Part shown: positions 33,579-41,881 of the stretch, piece by piece
Numbering within the stretch: the first letter of the stretch is position 1
How the letters are laid out: every line of letters begins with the position of its first letter
Assembly: GCA_965248775.1 (NCBI GenBank)
Contig: OZ252150.1
Span: 496,001-560,000, forward strand
Source: JBHHUI01 sp965248775
Lineage (GTDB): Bacteria > Chloroflexota > Anaerolineae > Anaerolineales > JBHHUI01
Direction of reading: 5' to 3'
Length of the DNA stretch: 64,000 nt
Program-made: the position numbers and the translations under genes
The notes under the pieces: model-generated
Seen by the model: only the letters and a program-made list of their open reading frames with translations
Told to the model about the DNA's origin: nothing
Database searches by the model: none

Positions 33579-35327
33579 TCATCCCGACCCAGTGCCTTCG
33601 TCACGACCCAGTGCCTTCGTCACGACCCAGTTCATTCGTCCTGACCCAGTACGTTCAGGACTGGGTGCTGCTGCGGCGACATGATCCGCGAACTCCTCGT
33701 TCGCCTCGAGTTCATGTTCCGCTTGCTTGAGGCGCCAGTCATGTACTCGGCGCTGGAGCGTGCGTAACTGACCGTCACTGAATTTGCCGGGCTGGCCTTG
33801 TTGCAACCACTGGAAGAGCATCTTGGCAGTGAGGTAAGGCGTTTGCTCCAATTGCTGCTCAACTTCGTCCCAGACGTCTTCGAATGGATCTTTTCGGGTA
33901 CGCCACCAGCGCTTCACCTGGCCATAGCGCCCTTTGCGTTTCGTGCGCCGGTACATGCGCGCAGCACGCTCGAGGCGTCGGGCGGTACCGTTGTCGTTGG
34001 GCGGTGGTGCGTTGCCATTGGCCGTGCTGGTGATGGCGCGCGCGTTCGGCAGCCCCGGTGCTTTGGCGGACGGGTATGCTGTTTCCGCCGGATGCACGGA
34101 TCCATTCACATGCTGTGCGGTGGAGCCGTTGGGTGACGCGGTAGCGGACAGCGCGAGCGGGTTGACGTAGGCGTGCTGCCAGAATAGGTCCTGTAAAGAT
34201 TCGATCTGCTGTAGCAGGTTCAAAGGGTCCAACTGGCGGTACTGTTCTCCAAGTGCGCGCCTGGTTTCATCCGAGATACTCTCAGTGGCCGTGACACGCT
34301 GATAGGGCGTCCGCGCCAAATCGTATTTGCACATGATGCGGTTGCCGACGCGTTTTTTCTCCACCAGCTTGACAGAAGGCTGGAAAAAGTTCACGTAAAG
34401 CCGGAGTTGCGTGTACAAAGCACCCAAAACGCGGCAGGCTTCTATGCCAACGAAACGGTCGTAGCCGACGAACTTGCGCACAATGGAGCCGTTCTTCTGT
34501 TCGACATGGCACTGGTCGTTCTCCCGGTAAGGGCGTGAACGAGTGAAGGTGATGCCTTCGTCCTGGCAGTAGTGAAAGAGCAGATAATTCAAGAACTCGC
34601 CGCCGTTGTCGGTGTCCAACCCCAACAGGTCGAAGGGCAGCTGTGTACGGATGCGCCGGATTGCGCGGAGCACGGTGTCCTGGCTGCGGTACAGCAGCGC
34701 GGCGAACTCCGTCCACCCGGTAGAAACATCCGTCATCACCAGCGTGTGCACAAACTGCCCATCGATGCGATCGCCACAGTGGGCGACCAGGTCGGCTTCG
34801 ATAAAGCCCGGCCCATCTTCGTTCCACTCTGCAAATGTGCGCACGGGCACATGATGCTTGAGCAGGCTACCCGGCCTGGTGGTGCTGCGGCCGTAGGGCA
34901 GTTGACCGCGCCGCACGTCTGCCAGGAGGCGGTCAACCGTCGCCGTGCTGATCGCAAGCAGGCGTTCACGCACATCGTCCGAGAGCGAGAGGTGACCGTG
35001 CCGCTCCAGGGCGGCCACGAACTCCGGCAGAAACGGCACTAGCCGTTTGGAGCAGATACGGTTGGCAGCTTCCCAGACCTCCACCAACGCCGCCTGCACC
35101 TCGGGCGTGTAGATTCGGGGCGACGGTTTCCGCGGCCGTCTCGCAGGTTGCGCTGCCTGGGCGTCATGATACTTGAGCAACGTGAGGGCGTATTTGCGGT
35201 GATAGCCGGTGGCAGCGGTTAATTCGTTGAGGATGGTTTGCTTCTCTTTCTTGGACGCCTGCTGGTAACGCGGCGCGGTGCTGGCCAGAAGTTCACGGCG
35301 TGATTGCAGACTCATGGGATGCCTCAT
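33579..35327 (-). CDS. Integrase catalytic-core transposase (IS481-like/ISNCY)
   Basis: A 582-residue transposase. The N-terminal helical region includes ELTAATGYHRKYALTLLKYH and a helix-turn-helix before residue 160. The rve core has Asp in FIEADLVAHCG, Asp in LLGLDTDNGGEFLN and Glu in CHVEQKNGSIVRKFVGYDRF. A Thr/Asn/Pro linker and a basic C-terminal domain (RTKRKGRYGQVKRWWRTRKD) follow. Its last codons are made by the tandem repeats at the element end (VVTKALGRDEGTGSG). It resembles long integrase-type transposases common in Chloroflexota genomes. The frame is intact. Confidence 0.85.
   Translation of the reverse strand: MRHPMSLQSRRELLASTAPRYQQASKKEKQTILNELTAATGYHRKYALTLLKYHDAQAAQPARRPRKPSPRIYTPEVQAALVEVWEAANRICSKRLVPFLPEFVAALERHGHLSLSDDVRERLLAISTATVDRLLADVRRGQLPYGRSTTRPGSLLKHHVPVRTFAEWNEDGPGFIEADLVAHCGDRIDGQFVHTLVMTDVSTGWTEFAALLYRSQDTVLRAIRRIRTQLPFDLLGLDTDNGGEFLNYLLFHYCQDEGITFTRSRPYRENDQCHVEQKNGSIVRKFVGYDRFVGIEACRVLGALYTQLRLYVNFFQPSVKLVEKKRVGNRIMCKYDLARTPYQRVTATESISDETRRALGEQYRQLDPLNLLQQIESLQDLFWQHAYVNPLALSATASPNGSTAQHVNGSVHPAETAYPSAKAPGLPNARAITSTANGNAPPPNDNGTARRLERAARMYRRTKRKGRYGQVKRWWRTRKDPFEDVWDEVEQQLEQTPYLTAKMLFQWLQQGQPGKFSDGQLRTLQRRVHDWRLKQAEHELEANEEFADHVAAAAPSPERTGSGRMNWVVTKALGRDEGTGSG
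33597..33655. repeat. Tandem subterminal repeats TTCGTCACGACCCAGTGCC
   Basis: Two exact 19-base units (CTTCGTCACGACCCAGTGC) are followed by degenerate ones (TTCGTCACGACCCAGTTCA, TTCGTCCTGACCCAGTACG) and an inverted ACTGGGTGC. They overlap the transposase C-terminal codons and probably serve as transposase-binding sites. Similar CGACCCAGT motifs reappear at 29.32-29.41 kb. Confidence 0.75.
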
Positions 35328-35420
35328 CGATCTCCTCCGAACGTCCGAACAACGGGAACATTCGGTAAGGATTAGCGTGAGTCAACGATCTTGTCAAAGT
35401 AAGGTTTTCGATGATGCAAT

Positions 35421-37332
35421 GCGCTGTTGCCGAGATCTGCCGGTTGGTGGAGGGGCTGCCATTGGGCATTGAATTAGTGGCCACCTGGCTGGGACGCCGG
35501 ACGCCGGCCAAGATCGTTGCCAACATTCAAGCGATTCTCGACTCGCTTGCGGCGACGAGCCGCGCTGCGCCCGAACGAGAGCGCAGTTTAAGAGAGGTTT
35601 TTCTCGGTTCGTGGGCATTGCTCAACTCACAGGAGCAAGCCATGCTGGCGAGTATTTCGGGGTAGCTTCGTGCGCGAGGCAGCGCTCGCGGTGATCAATA
35701 ATCAGTCTTCGGTTCGCAGCGATCAGTTATTGGGAGATGGTGCTGAGGGGGAAAAACGCTTACTGATTAGCGAAGACGACCTGCATTCGCTCGTGGACAA
35801 GTCTCTGCTTGGCCGGTCGGAAGCGGGTCGCTGTGAAATGCATGCTTCGCTGCGCCAATTCGCCGCCGAGAAGCTGCAAGAGGACCCCACAAACTATGAA
35901 CAGGCGCGCGAATACCACAGTCGGTTCTACGCCGACTTCCTGCCGCGAAGACGTGCGGTGCTGGACGGCCCCGAGCAGGGCACTGCGCTGCAAGAAATCC
36001 ATGCGGAGATCGACAATGTGCGTTCCGGTTGGGACTGGGCGACGGCGCAGGCGCGATACGAAAATATTGAAAAATCGCTCAACACTCTATTCCTGTTCTT
36101 TTTAAACATAGTCGCTTCCAGGAAGGCGCAGCTATCTTCGAAAGCGCGCTTGCCTACCTGACAGCACAAACAGAGGAGGGCACGGCCGATCCGACGAGCC
36201 GTCTCACCGGCCGGCTCATGTCGATTTATGGATGCTTTTGCTATCGCCTCGGGCTCTCTCAGAAAGCCCGCCAACTGCTGCAGGAAAGCCTGGCGATAGC
36301 TCGCCATGGAACGGATTTAGAGGAGACCGCTTTCGCACTGAACTATCTGGGCCTTATCGCCACGCAATTTGGTGAGTATGCGAACGCACAGCATCTACAC
36401 AGCGAGAGCCTGGCACTCCGCCGAGAGCTTGGCCACAAAACGGGCATCTCCAATTCGTTGAACCTTCTGGCTGACGTGGCCTCTTGGAGCGGAAAGTACA
36501 CAGAAGCCAAAGGCTTGTTTGAAGAGAGCCTCGCTATCAAGCAAGAGATCGGCGATGTGGAAGGCATCGGTACAACGCTCAACAAGCTGGGTGAATCCGT
36601 GATGGAATTGGGAGAGCATGTCGCCGCGTGGGATATTTTCAGGAAAGCCTGCACCTGCGCAAAGAGATCGGCGACCAGCACGGGGTTGCCCTGGTGTCCT
36701 ACTATCTGGGACAGGTCGCCTACTACGAAGAGGACTATGAAAAGGCCGCGGCGCTGAATCGGGAAGGCCTCGAGATTTTCAGAGAAGTCGGCGACCGGAC
36801 ACACATTGCCGCAGCCTTGGTCAGGTTGGGGGACGTTGCCATAGGTTTTGAAGAATACGCCGTGGCCGGACAGCGCTTTCAGGAGGCGCTTGCCATTGCA
36901 AAGGAGCGCGGCCACCGTTGGGGAATCGCTAGCTCCCTGTGCGGCCTGGGGCGTGTGGCCCGTACGATAGGCGACGAGCAAGAAGCAAGGGCGTATCTAT
37001 CGCAGGGTGTGCACGAGGCTACTGAAATGGGGGCGTTGGCGGTGGCACTGGGTGGACTGCTGGAGATCGGCGCGTTACTGACCGGGGTGAGGGAAAAAGA
37101 GGCCGCCCTGGAATTGCTCGCCTTCATCGTTCAATTTCCCGCCGGCCGCCAACACACGAAGGAGGGCGCACAGCAGCGCATGTCTGAGCTGACTTCCGAG
37201 CTGCCGAGCGCAGCAGCCTCCGCGGCACAAGCGCGCGGCCAGGCGGCGAAACTCGAAGAAGTTGTGGATGCTATCCTGGCTAGAGGAAGGGGGAAGGAAG
37301 AGTCCAAGCAGGATTTGCTTGAAAACCTATAG
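35421..37332 (+). pseudogene. AfsR/SARP-like regulator, 3' part (NB-ARC end and TPR array) with three frameshifts
   Basis: After the mobile element the frame resumes AVAEICRLVEGLPLGIELVA, runs to a TAG at 35663-35665, shifts to REAALAVINNQSS ... FAAEKLQEDPTNYEQARE, shifts again near 36110 into a TPR array (YRLGLSQKARQLLQESLAIA, LNYLGLIATQFGEYANAQHL, SLNLLADVASWSGKYTEAKG) and once more near 36630 (ESLHLRKEIGDQHGVALVSY) to the stop at 37332. Each TPR unit follows the about-40-residue spacing of AfsR-like proteins. Three indels plus those upstream show long-standing decay, not sequencing noise at one place. The separate open segments are unlikely to be functional. Confidence 0.82.
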
Positions 37333-37350
37333 CTAAATTACAGGCAAATC

Positions 37351-38316
37351 TTAAAACCTTATATTTACCTCAGTACCGATCTCAGCCCAGTTGTAAAGCG
37401 TCTCGGCTTCAACGATGCCGAGCACGACACAACCGTAGGAGACGCGTGTTCCGAGTACTCCGGCCCATAAACGCGAGCCATTCGAAAGGATCGGTAACGC
37501 ATGAATCCCATTCTCCAATGAGCCGGCCCAATAAATTCCCAGCCAGTGCGGCATCCAAATATTCCAGTTGCCGCCGTATGCGTTTTCAAACTTTCTCTGT
37601 ACATGATAGCTGCCGGGAGCCGTGTCCTGGCCCGCCAAACCGGTACTGACAATCCAACTCCACAGGAGAGTATCGCCTTCGTAAACATACATGTGCTGCT
37701 CAGAAATGTCTATGACAATACGTTTGTTTACTTGCGGAACAGTCGGGGCGCTCGGGGCGGGCGCTTGTTCCGCGACAGCCAGCGGGCTGCCGCCTGGAAT
37801 AGTGAGCGTTTGGCTGGCATAAACAAAGTTCGCATTGGCAATGCCATTTGCCTGTGCCAGCGCAGCGGTCGATGTGCCATAGCGCACTGCAATTCGGAAA
37901 AGAGTTTCACCGCGCTGTACAACATGTCTCGAGGCGGTCACTTCGGGAGCTGCAATCGTCTCGACTTCCGGCGCGGGTTCTGCTTCTTCCACTAGAGCGG
38001 TTTGGGGGGCTTCCTCGGCCGACGCAGCTTCTACTGGTATTGAGGTCGCAGTCGGTTCAATCGCAGGCGCGCCCGGTACTGGAATGAGTAATTGTTGCCC
38101 AACGTAGACGTTTGAATTCGCCAAGTTATTGGCGCGCATAAGCTCGGGCCAGGAGATGCCATATTTAAGACCCATGCGGAATAAATTCTCACCCGGTTGG
38201 ACAGTGTGATACGTGGGCTGTTGGGCGTTGGCCGGGGCAGGTACGAGCACAACAAGTAGTAGCGCTACACACAATGCGGCCCGCCAAACTTTATTCATTG
38301 CATTCGCTCCGCTCAT
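37351..38316 (-). CDS. LysM-containing L,D-transpeptidase (YkuD), exported
   Basis: A 321-residue secreted protein. The start is the ATG at 38316, with GGAGG 7 bases upstream, although the frame opens at 38346. A signal peptide (WRAALCVALLLVVLVPAPANAQ) is followed by two LysM modules (YHTVQPGENLFRMGLKYGIS and HVVQRGETLFRIAVRYGTS), an Ala/Pro/Glu-rich linker between them and a C-terminal YkuD domain with HALPILSNGSRLWAGVLG and the catalytic SYGCVVLG cysteine. It makes 3-3 crosslinks or anchors proteins to peptidoglycan. Its closest visible relative is the gene at 48223. It ends 18 bases from the convergent regulator remnant. Confidence 0.92.
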   Translation of the reverse strand: MSGANAMNKVWRAALCVALLLVVLVPAPANAQQPTYHTVQPGENLFRMGLKYGISWPELMRANNLANSNVYVGQQLLIPVPGAPAIEPTATSIPVEAASAEEAPQTALVEEAEPAPEVETIAAPEVTASRHVVQRGETLFRIAVRYGTSTAALAQANGIANANFVYASQTLTIPGGSPLAVAEQAPAPSAPTVPQVNKRIVIDISEQHMYVYEGDTLLWSWIVSTGLAGQDTAPGSYHVQRKFENAYGGNWNIWMPHWLGIYWAGSLENGIHALPILSNGSRLWAGVLGTRVSYGCVVLGIVEAETLYNWAEIGTEVNIRF

Positions 38317-38458
38317 AACGACCTCCGTATACACCAGCCGCTGCAAGACGGGTGCCGCCCCACCCTCAAGTCCCTCCCCACCGAAAAAGCGTCGGCGGGA
38401 GGGACGTAAAGCTATATTTTCATCAGCGGTGTGACTTCGTCCCGAAACGATAGAAAGT

Positions 38459-38530
38459 CACCCTCCCCACAACGGTGCTCGACTCCAGGGTTGTCAAGGA
38501 TGATTGGCACCGTTGCGGGGAGGGTTGGGG
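38459..38530. repeat. Inverted repeat CACCCTCCCCACAACGGTGC / GCACCGTTGCGGGGAGGGT
   Basis: The two arms (about 38459-38478 and 38509-38528) pair along some 19 bases with one mismatch. The hairpin lies directly downstream of the DUF559 gene on the minus strand and may end its transcript, though no U-tract follows. The adjacent 38340-38455 region is noncoding. Confidence 0.6.
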
Positions 38531-38537
38531 TGGGGCG

Positions 38538-38918
38538 CTACTGCTCGATCCCACAAGAGTACTCCAACGTACTCAATACCTCGCCCAACCGCTCTTTTAC
38601 ATCCATGTTTCTTACTCGCAAAACTCGGTATCCGTGTTCGGCAAGCCAAGCCGTCCGCTCCGCGTCGTAATCTTGTTGTTCAGCATGTTGTTCCCCGTCG
38701 ACTTCGAGCACGAGTAGTCGAGCTGCACAGTAGAAGTCAACAATGAACCGATGGATTGGGTGTTGCCGACGGAATTGTAATCCGTGAAACCGGTGGTTGC
38801 GAAGTTGTTCACAGAGGATTCTTTCAGCTCCGGTCATATCCTGTCGCAATGCCCGCGCGCCCCGATTGATCTCTGGCGATGACCTCGGATGTGGCTTTGG
38901 CCGCTTACCACTCATCAT
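38538..38918 (-). CDS. DUF559 endonuclease-fold protein
   Basis: A 126-residue protein of the DUF559 family, which has a PD-(D/E)xK/Vsr-like nuclease fold. Conserved elements are ALRQDMTGAERILCEQLRNH, FRRQHPIHRFIVDFYCAARL and LVLEVDGEQHAEQQDYDAER, where the Asp, Glu and following His/Gln form the presumed metal site (IVDFY...LEVDGEQH). C-terminal VLRVRNMDVKERLGEVL is also typical. Members occur next to mobile elements or alone and their biological role is unclear. The start could be 38918 or 38915; no ribosome-binding site is obvious. Confidence 0.85.
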   Translation of the reverse strand: MMSGKRPKPHPRSSPEINRGARALRQDMTGAERILCEQLRNHRFHGLQFRRQHPIHRFIVDFYCAARLLVLEVDGEQHAEQQDYDAERTAWLAEHGYRVLRVRNMDVKERLGEVLSTLEYSCGIEQ

Positions 38919-38943
38919 CTATGCCGCCCCACCTACCCCGCGC

Positions 38944-38985
38944 CGAAATTCGTGTTTGGCCTTTAAAAGTGCCAGACACGTGATT
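38944..38985. repeat. Dispersed repeat AAATTCGTGTTTGGCCTTT plus GCCAGACAC
   Basis: Second copy of the repeat described at 14657-14697. It lies just upstream of the DUF559 start and downstream of the MoeZ-like gene end on the minus strand. Confidence 0.5.
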
Positions 38986-38987
38986 GA

Positions 38988-40175
38988 TCAATACGTTGGT
39001 AAGCTTGGATCGATCTCCCGCGCCCAGGCGAGGACGCCGCCGCGTAGATTTTTGACACGCGTAATGCCAGCCTGCATGAGTAAGCCTACGGCCTGTGCCG
39101 AACGTGCGCCAGAGCGGCAATGGATCACGAATTCATCGGTGCTATCGAATTCGCTTAGATGTGCGGGGATATCACCCAGCGGGACCAGCTCGGCTCCCTC
39201 AATTCGGACGATGTCCCATTCGTGCGGCTCGCGAACATCGATCAATCTGAAATGCTCTCCGGTTTCCATGCGCGCGTGTAAATCCTGCACGCTCATCTCC
39301 GGCACACCCGCGGCCGATCCATCATCAAGTTCATCGTGCATCGGCATGCCGCAAAACTCTTCGTAATCAATCAGTTCGGTAACGGTTGGATTCTCACTGC
39401 AAATCAGGCAGTTCGGGTTCTTGCGCAAACGTACCTGATCGAATGTCATGTCCAGGGCATCATAAAGGAGGAGCTTACCGATCAGCGGCTCGCCGATTCC
39501 AAGAATCAACTTGATCGCTTCGGTCGCTTGCAGGGTTCCGATGGTACCCGGCAGAACACCGAGCACGCCACCCTCCGCGCAGGAGGGCACCAGTCCCGGA
39601 GGAGGTGGTTCGGGGAAGAGACAACGATAGCAGGGGCCCTTTTTAGCCCAAAAGACGGATGCCTGGCCCTCGAATCGGAAAATACTCCCGTACACATTCG
39701 GCTTGCCCAACAAGACACAGACATCGTTGACGAGGTAGCGCGTGGGGAAGTTGTCGGTACCGTCGATTATGATGTCGTATGGCTCTGCGATGCGCAGGGC
39801 GCTCTCGGAATTGAAAACTTCGTTATAGGTAACGACTTCAATGTCCGGGTTCAAGTCCTGCAGGCGTTCACGTGCCGAGTCTACTTTCAAATTGCCAACC
39901 GTCGAAATCCCGTGCGCGATCTGACGTTGCAGGTTGCTGGCATCAACCACATCGAAATCCACCAGTCCAATCTTGCCTACGCCGGCAGCTGCCAGGTATA
40001 TAGACACGGGTGAGCCAAGACCACCGGTTCCGATACAGAGCACGCTGGCTGCTTTGAGCCGCTTTTGGCCCGCCAGAGTCACTTCCGGCATAATCAGATG
40101 CCGGCTGTAGCGGGAGATCTCCGCATTACTTAATTCAACGCTATCCGGATTAATATTCTCAATTGAAATAGACAT
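38988..40175 (-). CDS. moeZ: MoeZ-like ThiF/MoeB adenylyltransferase with C-terminal rhodanese domain
   Basis: A 395-residue sulfur-carrier activating enzyme. The frame is open far upstream, but MSISIENI at 40175 with TGGAGAAGTGAGT before it is the start. The E1-like domain has IGTGGLGSP (ATP loop, about residue 49), DFDVVDASNLQRQ and DGTDNFPTRYLVND. Zinc cysteines are Cys182, Cys185, Cys256 and Cys259, and Cys199 in SCAEGGVLGVLPG is the conserved thiol. The rhodanese domain (residues 293-395) carries the active Cys353 in IHCRSGARSAQ. It adenylates the C-terminal glycine of a CysO/MoaD-like carrier and then transfers sulfur to form the thiocarboxylate. It is the last gene of the cys operon, immediately after the thioredoxin gene. 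Confidence 0.93.
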   Translation of the reverse strand: MSISIENINPDSVELSNAEISRYSRHLIMPEVTLAGQKRLKAASVLCIGTGGLGSPVSIYLAAAGVGKIGLVDFDVVDASNLQRQIAHGISTVGNLKVDSARERLQDLNPDIEVVTYNEVFNSESALRIAEPYDIIIDGTDNFPTRYLVNDVCVLLGKPNVYGSIFRFEGQASVFWAKKGPCYRCLFPEPPPPGLVPSCAEGGVLGVLPGTIGTLQATEAIKLILGIGEPLIGKLLLYDALDMTFDQVRLRKNPNCLICSENPTVTELIDYEEFCGMPMHDELDDGSAAGVPEMSVQDLHARMETGEHFRLIDVREPHEWDIVRIEGAELVPLGDIPAHLSEFDSTDEFVIHCRSGARSAQAVGLLMQAGITRVKNLRGGVLAWAREIDPSLPTY

Positions 40176-40177
40176 AC

Positions 40178-40627
40178 TCACTTCTCCAGTGCAGGTTGGG
40201 TTGAAATTGTTTGAGTCTGTAGGGGGTGTAACCCAACTGCCTTTAATTGGTCCAAGAGCTTTTGTGTATTGGCTACACCCATATTGCATGAGACCGGCGT
40301 GCCTTCGGGGTCGAAAACGAATGTTGTTGGGATAGTCAAGACTCCCCAATGGTCGGCGACTTCTGGTTGCTCGGCCGCATCGATTGTTACCAGCTGCAGC
40401 TTTTCGCCGAATGTTTGCTGCAGGGAGTGCAGCGCCGGTCGCTGTACTGTCCGGCAGGGCACGCAATCCGGCGTCGTGAAGTACAGGATAAAGGGCAGTC
40501 CCGGCTGAACCGAGTCCAGCCCAAGCATGCCTGCATGATGCCGTTGGAGCTGCCAGCGTCGCCAGCCAAGATAAATCAAAGTGCCTGTGGCAATTATTAA
40601 TAACGCGACCAGCAATCGTTCGAGCAT
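40178..40627 (-). CDS. Membrane-anchored thioredoxin-like protein
   Basis: A 149-residue protein with one N-terminal transmembrane helix (LLVALLIIATGTLIYLGW) and a thioredoxin domain with the redox pair Cys55/Cys58 in TTPDCVPCRT and the cis-proline TIPTTFVFDPEG. It probably reduces a disulfide or persulfide on the membrane partner. Small thioredoxin-like genes commonly accompany DUF4395 genes in Actinobacteria, and here it directly follows the DUF4395 fusion by 6 bases and overlaps the ribosome-binding site of moeZ. The domain side (cytoplasmic or extracellular) is not certain. Confidence 0.87.
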   Translation of the reverse strand: MLERLLVALLIIATGTLIYLGWRRWQLQRHHAGMLGLDSVQPGLPFILYFTTPDCVPCRTVQRPALHSLQQTFGEKLQLVTIDAAEQPEVADHWGVLTIPTTFVFDPEGTPVSCNMGVANTQKLLDQLKAVGLHPLQTQTISTQPALEK

Positions 40628-40633
40628 CTGTTA

Positions 40634-41383
40634 TCAGCCTTGCGGTCGCATCCCCGGCACAGTGTTCGGGGGTGGTGTTTTTATAAAGCCGGGGATATGG
40701 AAGCGTTGTAGCCAATAGTAGACGAAGCAACCTACGCAAAATCCACCAAACAAATTCAGCGCTGCAAGTGCTATCACAATCCAGCTCAGGACCCAACCTA
40801 AAATGGCGGAACCTGCCAGAAGTGCGACTGTGGAACCCAATGTGAAGATGGCACCCAGACCCTGGGAGAATCGATGCGGCTCCATGTTGTCTTGTATAAC
40901 ATTTGGTTTCACGATGCCAATCGGCTTCAACAAATAACGATAAATCGGCTTGAAGCCCGGAACACCCAACAGCGTGCCGAGAGTCATTACAAGCGCGACG
41001 ACCGCCACCAGCAGCCAGGAATTGGCGATGAAACCAGCGAGGAGCAAAGCGATGATGAAAGTCTGGTTTACGCTCAGCGCACTGTGATCTACGGGGCGCA
41101 GGGAGTCTTCTTTTCCGCCGGCAACGGAAGGTACAATGCGCAAGGCGGCATCGGCTTCAATGGCCGTGTCTTCGCCTTGCATATGGCGGACGTCTTCGCT
41201 GTTAAGGAAGACATTGACAAAGGGGCGCAGCTCGCCGCCATCGTTGTAAAGATGCTGCTGTAGTCCGGGATGTTGAATGGTCAGGTCCCGCAGGGCGGCT
41301 CCTACAGTGTCACCGGATACATCGATCTGTGAAAGGCCGTCGGTGAACGGCCGCAGCGGTGTCGGAATTCGGATAGATGCCAT
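40634..41383 (-). CDS. CysO/MoaD-like ubiquitin-fold sulfur carrier fused to DUF4395 membrane protein
   Basis: A 249-residue two-part protein. Residues 1-90 form a MoaD/CysO-like beta-grasp domain (IRIPTPLRPFTDG, RPFVNVFLNSEDVRHMQGED, LRIVPSVAGG); the Gly89-Gly90 is where Mycobacterium CysO ends. Instead of terminating, the chain continues KEDSLRPVDHSALSVNQTFI into a DUF4395 domain with about four transmembrane segments and the FCVGCFVYY Cys-x2-Cys motif (about residue 216). MoeZ activates a free C-terminal glycine, so the carrier would need cleavage after Gly90, plausibly by the JAMM protease two genes upstream; alternatively the fused protein works tethered. The domain content is clear and the processing is inference. 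Confidence 0.85.
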   Translation of the reverse strand: MASIRIPTPLRPFTDGLSQIDVSGDTVGAALRDLTIQHPGLQQHLYNDGGELRPFVNVFLNSEDVRHMQGEDTAIEADAALRIVPSVAGGKEDSLRPVDHSALSVNQTFIIALLLAGFIANSWLLVAVVALVMTLGTLLGVPGFKPIYRYLLKPIGIVKPNVIQDNMEPHRFSQGLGAIFTLGSTVALLAGSAILGWVLSWIVIALAALNLFGGFCVGCFVYYWLQRFHIPGFIKTPPPNTVPGMRPQG

Positions 41384-41440
41384 TTTTATTTCTCCAGTTC
41401 TAGATTCTTGCTTGATTTAAGACTTTACTTTTTAAGGTTA

Positions 41441-41881
41441 TCAGGGGCCGGTACTCGGCACCACAGTTAGTTCTTCTTCATTAAAATGGGAGCGGTCCCC
41501 TGCCAAACGCCAGCTGCGCGCATGTCCAGGATTCCCCTGTGGTACAGAGACAATCAGATAGGTGTACCAGGGTAGCGCATGTTCGCGATCATATTCCGAC
41601 GGAACGGCTGGATGATCGGGATGCGAATGGAAGATGCCAACAACATCCATCTGGTAATCCTCTGCCTGAATCTCACCTTGCAACATATCCTCAGCCGTGA
41701 TCAGATAGCGAGTCCTTTGCTCGTCTGCTGCGAACTTGTTCTCAAACTGGATAATCCTGTCGACCTGCTTGGAGTCATTGTTTTCCGATCCCAGCAATAA
41801 TCCAGCACCTTCATTGGGGTAGGCCTCCCGCAAGTGTGCATTGATCTCATTCTCGAGTCGCGCAGGTAAGTTCAGTGTCAT
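41441..41881 (-). CDS. mec: Mec-like JAMM/MPN+ metalloprotease
   Basis: A 146-residue JAMM protease. The ATG at 41881 overlaps the cysM stop (TAATG), so it is translationally coupled; the longer frame to 41923 lies inside cysM. The zinc site is complete: Glu24 in NEGAGLLLG and H85-S-H87-x10-D98 in FHSHPDHPAVPSEYD. In Mycobacterium, Mec cleaves the CysO-cysteine adduct made by CysM to release cysteine. The fused CysO-DUF4395 product downstream suggests that this protease may also trim after the internal diglycine. There is a 57-base gap before the fusion gene. Confidence 0.92.
   Translation of the reverse strand: MTLNLPARLENEINAHLREAYPNEGAGLLLGSENNDSKQVDRIIQFENKFAADEQRTRYLITAEDMLQGEIQAEDYQMDVVGIFHSHPDHPAVPSEYDREHALPWYTYLIVSVPQGNPGHARSWRLAGDRSHFNEEELTVVPSTGP

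Larger units (their letters stand above)
33245..35420 (-). mobile_element. Integrase-core (IS481-like) insertion element in the regulator gene
   Basis: About 2.18 kb between ATTGCATCAT (33245) and its complement ATGATGCAAT (ending 35420). The left end continues with GTAAGAATCTTACC and the right end reversed with CGAAAACCTTAC, so the ends are imperfectly repeated. Removing it joins the regulator frame, giving DDNIS next to AVAEICRLVEGLPLGIEL. No clear target duplication is visible. Besides one transposase it contains 300 bases with strong subterminal repeats (33417-33467 and 33597-33655). Confidence 0.75.

Noticed and set aside
33597..33655. CRISPR-like array
   Set aside because: The units are contiguous without spacers and overlap a transposase gene end; no cas gene is present.
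38988..40796. A 602-residue protein with a 207-residue N-terminal extension of MoeZ
   Set aside because: The extension overlaps the thioredoxin gene in another frame and has no family features; a good ribosome-binding site precedes the ATG at 40175.
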